A DNA stretch of 13,463 nt from Paramuribaculum sp. (GTDB lineage: Bacteria > Bacteroidota > Bacteroidia > Bacteroidales > Muribaculaceae): assembly GCA_029051835.1 (NCBI GenBank), contig JAIDKJ010000448.1:1-13463 (forward strand), given 5' to 3'. How positions within the stretch are numbered: position 1 is the stretch's first letter; every line of letters begins with the position of its first letter. Positions 11,687-13,463 of this stretch are shown piece after piece. Under the pieces are notes generated by a model. The model was not told where the DNA came from. It did no database searches and worked only from the letters and a program-made list of their open reading frames with translations. The position numbers were made by a program, and so were the translations under genes.

Positions 11687-13463
11687 TTAGCTTCTGAACT
11701 GTCTGAAACGTTGTGCCGGGTTCTCTTCCTTGACCGGCTCGGGCGCGGCTTTGTCGATGGCAAACTCGATGTTCATGTCGGTCAGGGCTTCGAGTGCCTG
11801 ACGGTTGAGGTTGATCTTGCTCATAGACTGCATGGTGATGTAGCGGTTGGCCGATGGCTCGAAGAACCGCACGGTAAGCGGTACGGGTGCGGATTTTTCG
11901 TCGGCCGGGGTATCGACGGCTCCTACCATCATGGAGCTGAGGATGTCGTAGACGGCTGTGTTGAGCTGTTCGGGGTCGAGGGTAATGGTGATGCCGCGTA
12001 TCATTTTGCCCTTTAGTGTCGACAGGAGATTGATGTCGGCGACCGAGAAGAATATGTTGCCGTCTTTTTTCAGTCCATACTGGCCTTTGACGTAGACGGC
12101 GGTGTTGGGTATCCCGAAGTTGGCAAACTGATAGAAGTTCTTGTCGTTGAGGTATATTTCGGCTGTGCCGTTGTAGTCCTCGATCTTGAGATAGCCGTAG
12201 CTTGATCCGTTCTGCCCCTGCCGGCGGTCGAGTCCTATGACGATGCCGCCGTAGGTGTAGACGCGGTCGCGGGTCACGTTTTCGGTTTTGTAGTCTTTGA
12301 GCTGGTCGAGCCCGTATTTCATTTCGAGATACATGCCGTCGAGCGGGTGGGCCGAGTGGAATATGCCGACGAGGTCGCGTTCTTTTTCGAGTTTGAACGC
12401 ATCGATCCAAGGCAGTGCGGGGTTGACGGGTGGCCGGCCCGCGATGGTCAGTGTCGGGTCGTCGTCGCCAAACAAGCTCAGGCCCTGTGTCTGTTTGTCG
12501 GCCTGGAAGAGCTGTCCGTAGCGCATGAGTGCCTCGCTGAAGTATTCGCCTTTGTTGTTTTTCTCGAAGAAGTCCTCGCGTTTGATGTCGGGGGCGAAGC
12601 AGTCGAATGCTCCGGCGTAGGCGAGGTTTTCGACGAGGCGGCGGTTGAGCGATGCGATCGGCACCCGTTCGATGAAGTCGTAGATTGATTCGAATGGTCC
12701 GCCCTTGGCGCGCGCGTTGATGATTTCCGTGACCACGGCTTCGCCCACTCCCTTGATGGCGGCGAGTCCGAAACGGATGTCGCCGGCGGCGTTGACACCG
12801 AATTCGAGATAACTCTCGTTGACATCCGGACCCTTGATGGTGATGTGCATCCGTTTGCACTCTTCCATGAATATGGTGAGCTTGTTGATGTCGGAGCGGT
12901 TGCGTGAGAGCACGGCGGCCATGTATTCGGCCGGGTAGTTGGCTTTGAGCCATGCGGTCTGGAACGCAACCCATGAATAGCACGTGGCGTGGCTTTTGTT
13001 GAATGCGTATGACGCGAATTTTTTCCAGTCGTTCCAGATTTTCTGAAGCGCTTCGGGTTTATGGCCGTTGGCCTGTCCTCCTTCCATGAATAGCTTTTCA
13101 AGCTCGTTCATCTTGTCGATGAGCTTTTTGCCCATGGCTTTTCGGAGTGTGTCGCTCTGTCCGCGGGTGAATCCGGCCAGTAGTCGCGACAGCAGCATGA
13201 CCTGTTCCTGATAGACGGTCACTCCGTAGGTGTCCTTGAGGTATTTCTCCATCTCCGGTATGTCGTAGACTATCGGTTCGCGTCCGTGCTTTCGGGCGAT
13301 GAAGTCGGGGATGTAGTCCATGGGGCCGGGGCGATAGAGCGCGTTCATGGCTATGAGGTCCTCGAATGTCGATGGCTGTAGTTCGCGCAGGTATTTCTGC
13401 ATGCCTGTGGACTCGAACTGGAATGTTCCGATGGTGTTGCCCTGACAGTAGAGGTCGTAGGTC
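11687..13463 (-). CDS. dnaE: DNA polymerase III alpha subunit, C-terminal part
   Basis: The last ~591 residues of the replicative polymerase DnaE; the frame is open to the window edge, so the start is outside. From the edge inward: IGTFQFESTGMQKYLREL, EDLIAMNALYRPGPMDYIP, the VYQEQVMLLSRLLAGF and GKK finger-domain motifs, SYAFNKSHATCYSWVAFQTAWLK, YPAEYMAAVLS, then the helix-hairpin-helix region (GLAAIKGVGEAVV). These are followed by an OB-fold nucleic-acid-binding domain (RVYTYGGIVIGLDRR) and a C-terminal tail. The PHP domain and the three catalytic aspartates lie upstream, outside the window. The motif order is that of DnaE1 rather than PolC. On the minus strand it is followed, after the 943-bp gap, by trxA. 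Confidence 0.97.
   Translation of the reverse strand, partial: TYDLYCQGNTIGTFQFESTGMQKYLRELQPSTFEDLIAMNALYRPGPMDYIPDFIARKHGREPIVYDIPEMEKYLKDTYGVTVYQEQVMLLSRLLAGFTRGQSDTLRKAMGKKLIDKMNELEKLFMEGGQANGHKPEALQKIWNDWKKFASYAFNKSHATCYSWVAFQTAWLKANYPAEYMAAVLSRNRSDINKLTIFMEECKRMHITIKGPDVNESYLEFGVNAAGDIRFGLAAIKGVGEAVVTEIINARAKGGPFESIYDFIERVPIASLNRRLVENLAYAGAFDCFAPDIKREDFFEKNNKGEYFSEALMRYGQLFQADKQTQGLSLFGDDDPTLTIAGRPPVNPALPWIDAFKLEKERDLVGIFHSAHPLDGMYLEMKYGLDQLKDYKTENVTRDRVYTYGGIVIGLDRRQGQNGSSYGYLKIEDYNGTAEIYLNDKNFYQFANFGIPNTAVYVKGQYGLKKDGNIFFSVADINLLSTLKGKMIRGITITLDPEQLNTAVYDILSSMMVGAVDTPADEKSAPVPLTVRFFEPSANRYITMQSMSKINLNRQALEALTDMNIEFAIDKAAPEPVKEENPAQRFRQFRS

Noticed and set aside
11673..12983. A 436-codon frame on the dnaE strand in another frame
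   Set aside because: It is a frame-shifted shadow of dnaE, Arg/His/Gln-rich with no motif.

Overview
The window looks like chromosomal core sequence from a Bacteroidales bacterium, and a Muribaculaceae-like genome (GC around 55%) is my best guess. The reasons are: several Bacteroidetes-type promoter boxes (TAnnTTTG, some with a TTTG or TTG about 20 bp upstream), few Shine-Dalgarno sequences, a DUF3098 gene between ftsX and uppP, an AarC/Cat1-type CoA-transferase, and a dnaE next to trxA. This assignment is an inference from content; no 16S or marker search was possible. I see no phage, transposase, CRISPR, toxin-antitoxin or defence genes, no rRNA and no tRNA.

Layout. 1-383 is the end of aspS, closed by a strong terminator. 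Then come a short-form Nif3 protein and a coiled-coil/zinc-ribbon protein (474-2039, +), closed by a second terminator. On the minus strand, 2267-4139 holds a succinyl-CoA:acetate-type CoA-transferase preceded by a small membrane-anchored protein. That small gene and miaB (4211-5530, +) diverge from a strikingly symmetric promoter pair that shares one 18-bp -7 palindrome. From a good promoter at 5607-5638 runs a long plus-strand cluster: ftsX, DUF3098, uppP, truB, queA and a YigZ/IMPACT protein (5712-10251). It combines envelope and cell-division functions (FtsX, UppP) with tRNA modification (TruB, QueA). It ends at a long convergent hairpin facing trxA (10417-10743, -). The right end (11687-13463, -) is the C-terminal part of the DNA polymerase III alpha subunit.

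The part that ordinary annotation would leave blank is the 943-bp gap between dnaE and trxA (10744-11686). It is not featureless. Read on the minus strand it holds, in order: a weak AT-rich terminator after dnaE, a TAACTTTG -7 box, a 28-codon ORF, several strong hairpins and a 23-codon ORF, a rho-independent terminator with seven Us, a second -7 box for trxA, and a roughly 150-bp imperfect inverted repeat built from paired 13-bp units in the trxA leader. I read this as a possible independent small transcript (structured RNA and/or tiny proteins) followed by a REP-like palindromic element. This is the main candidate for something undescribed, and it remains unproven.
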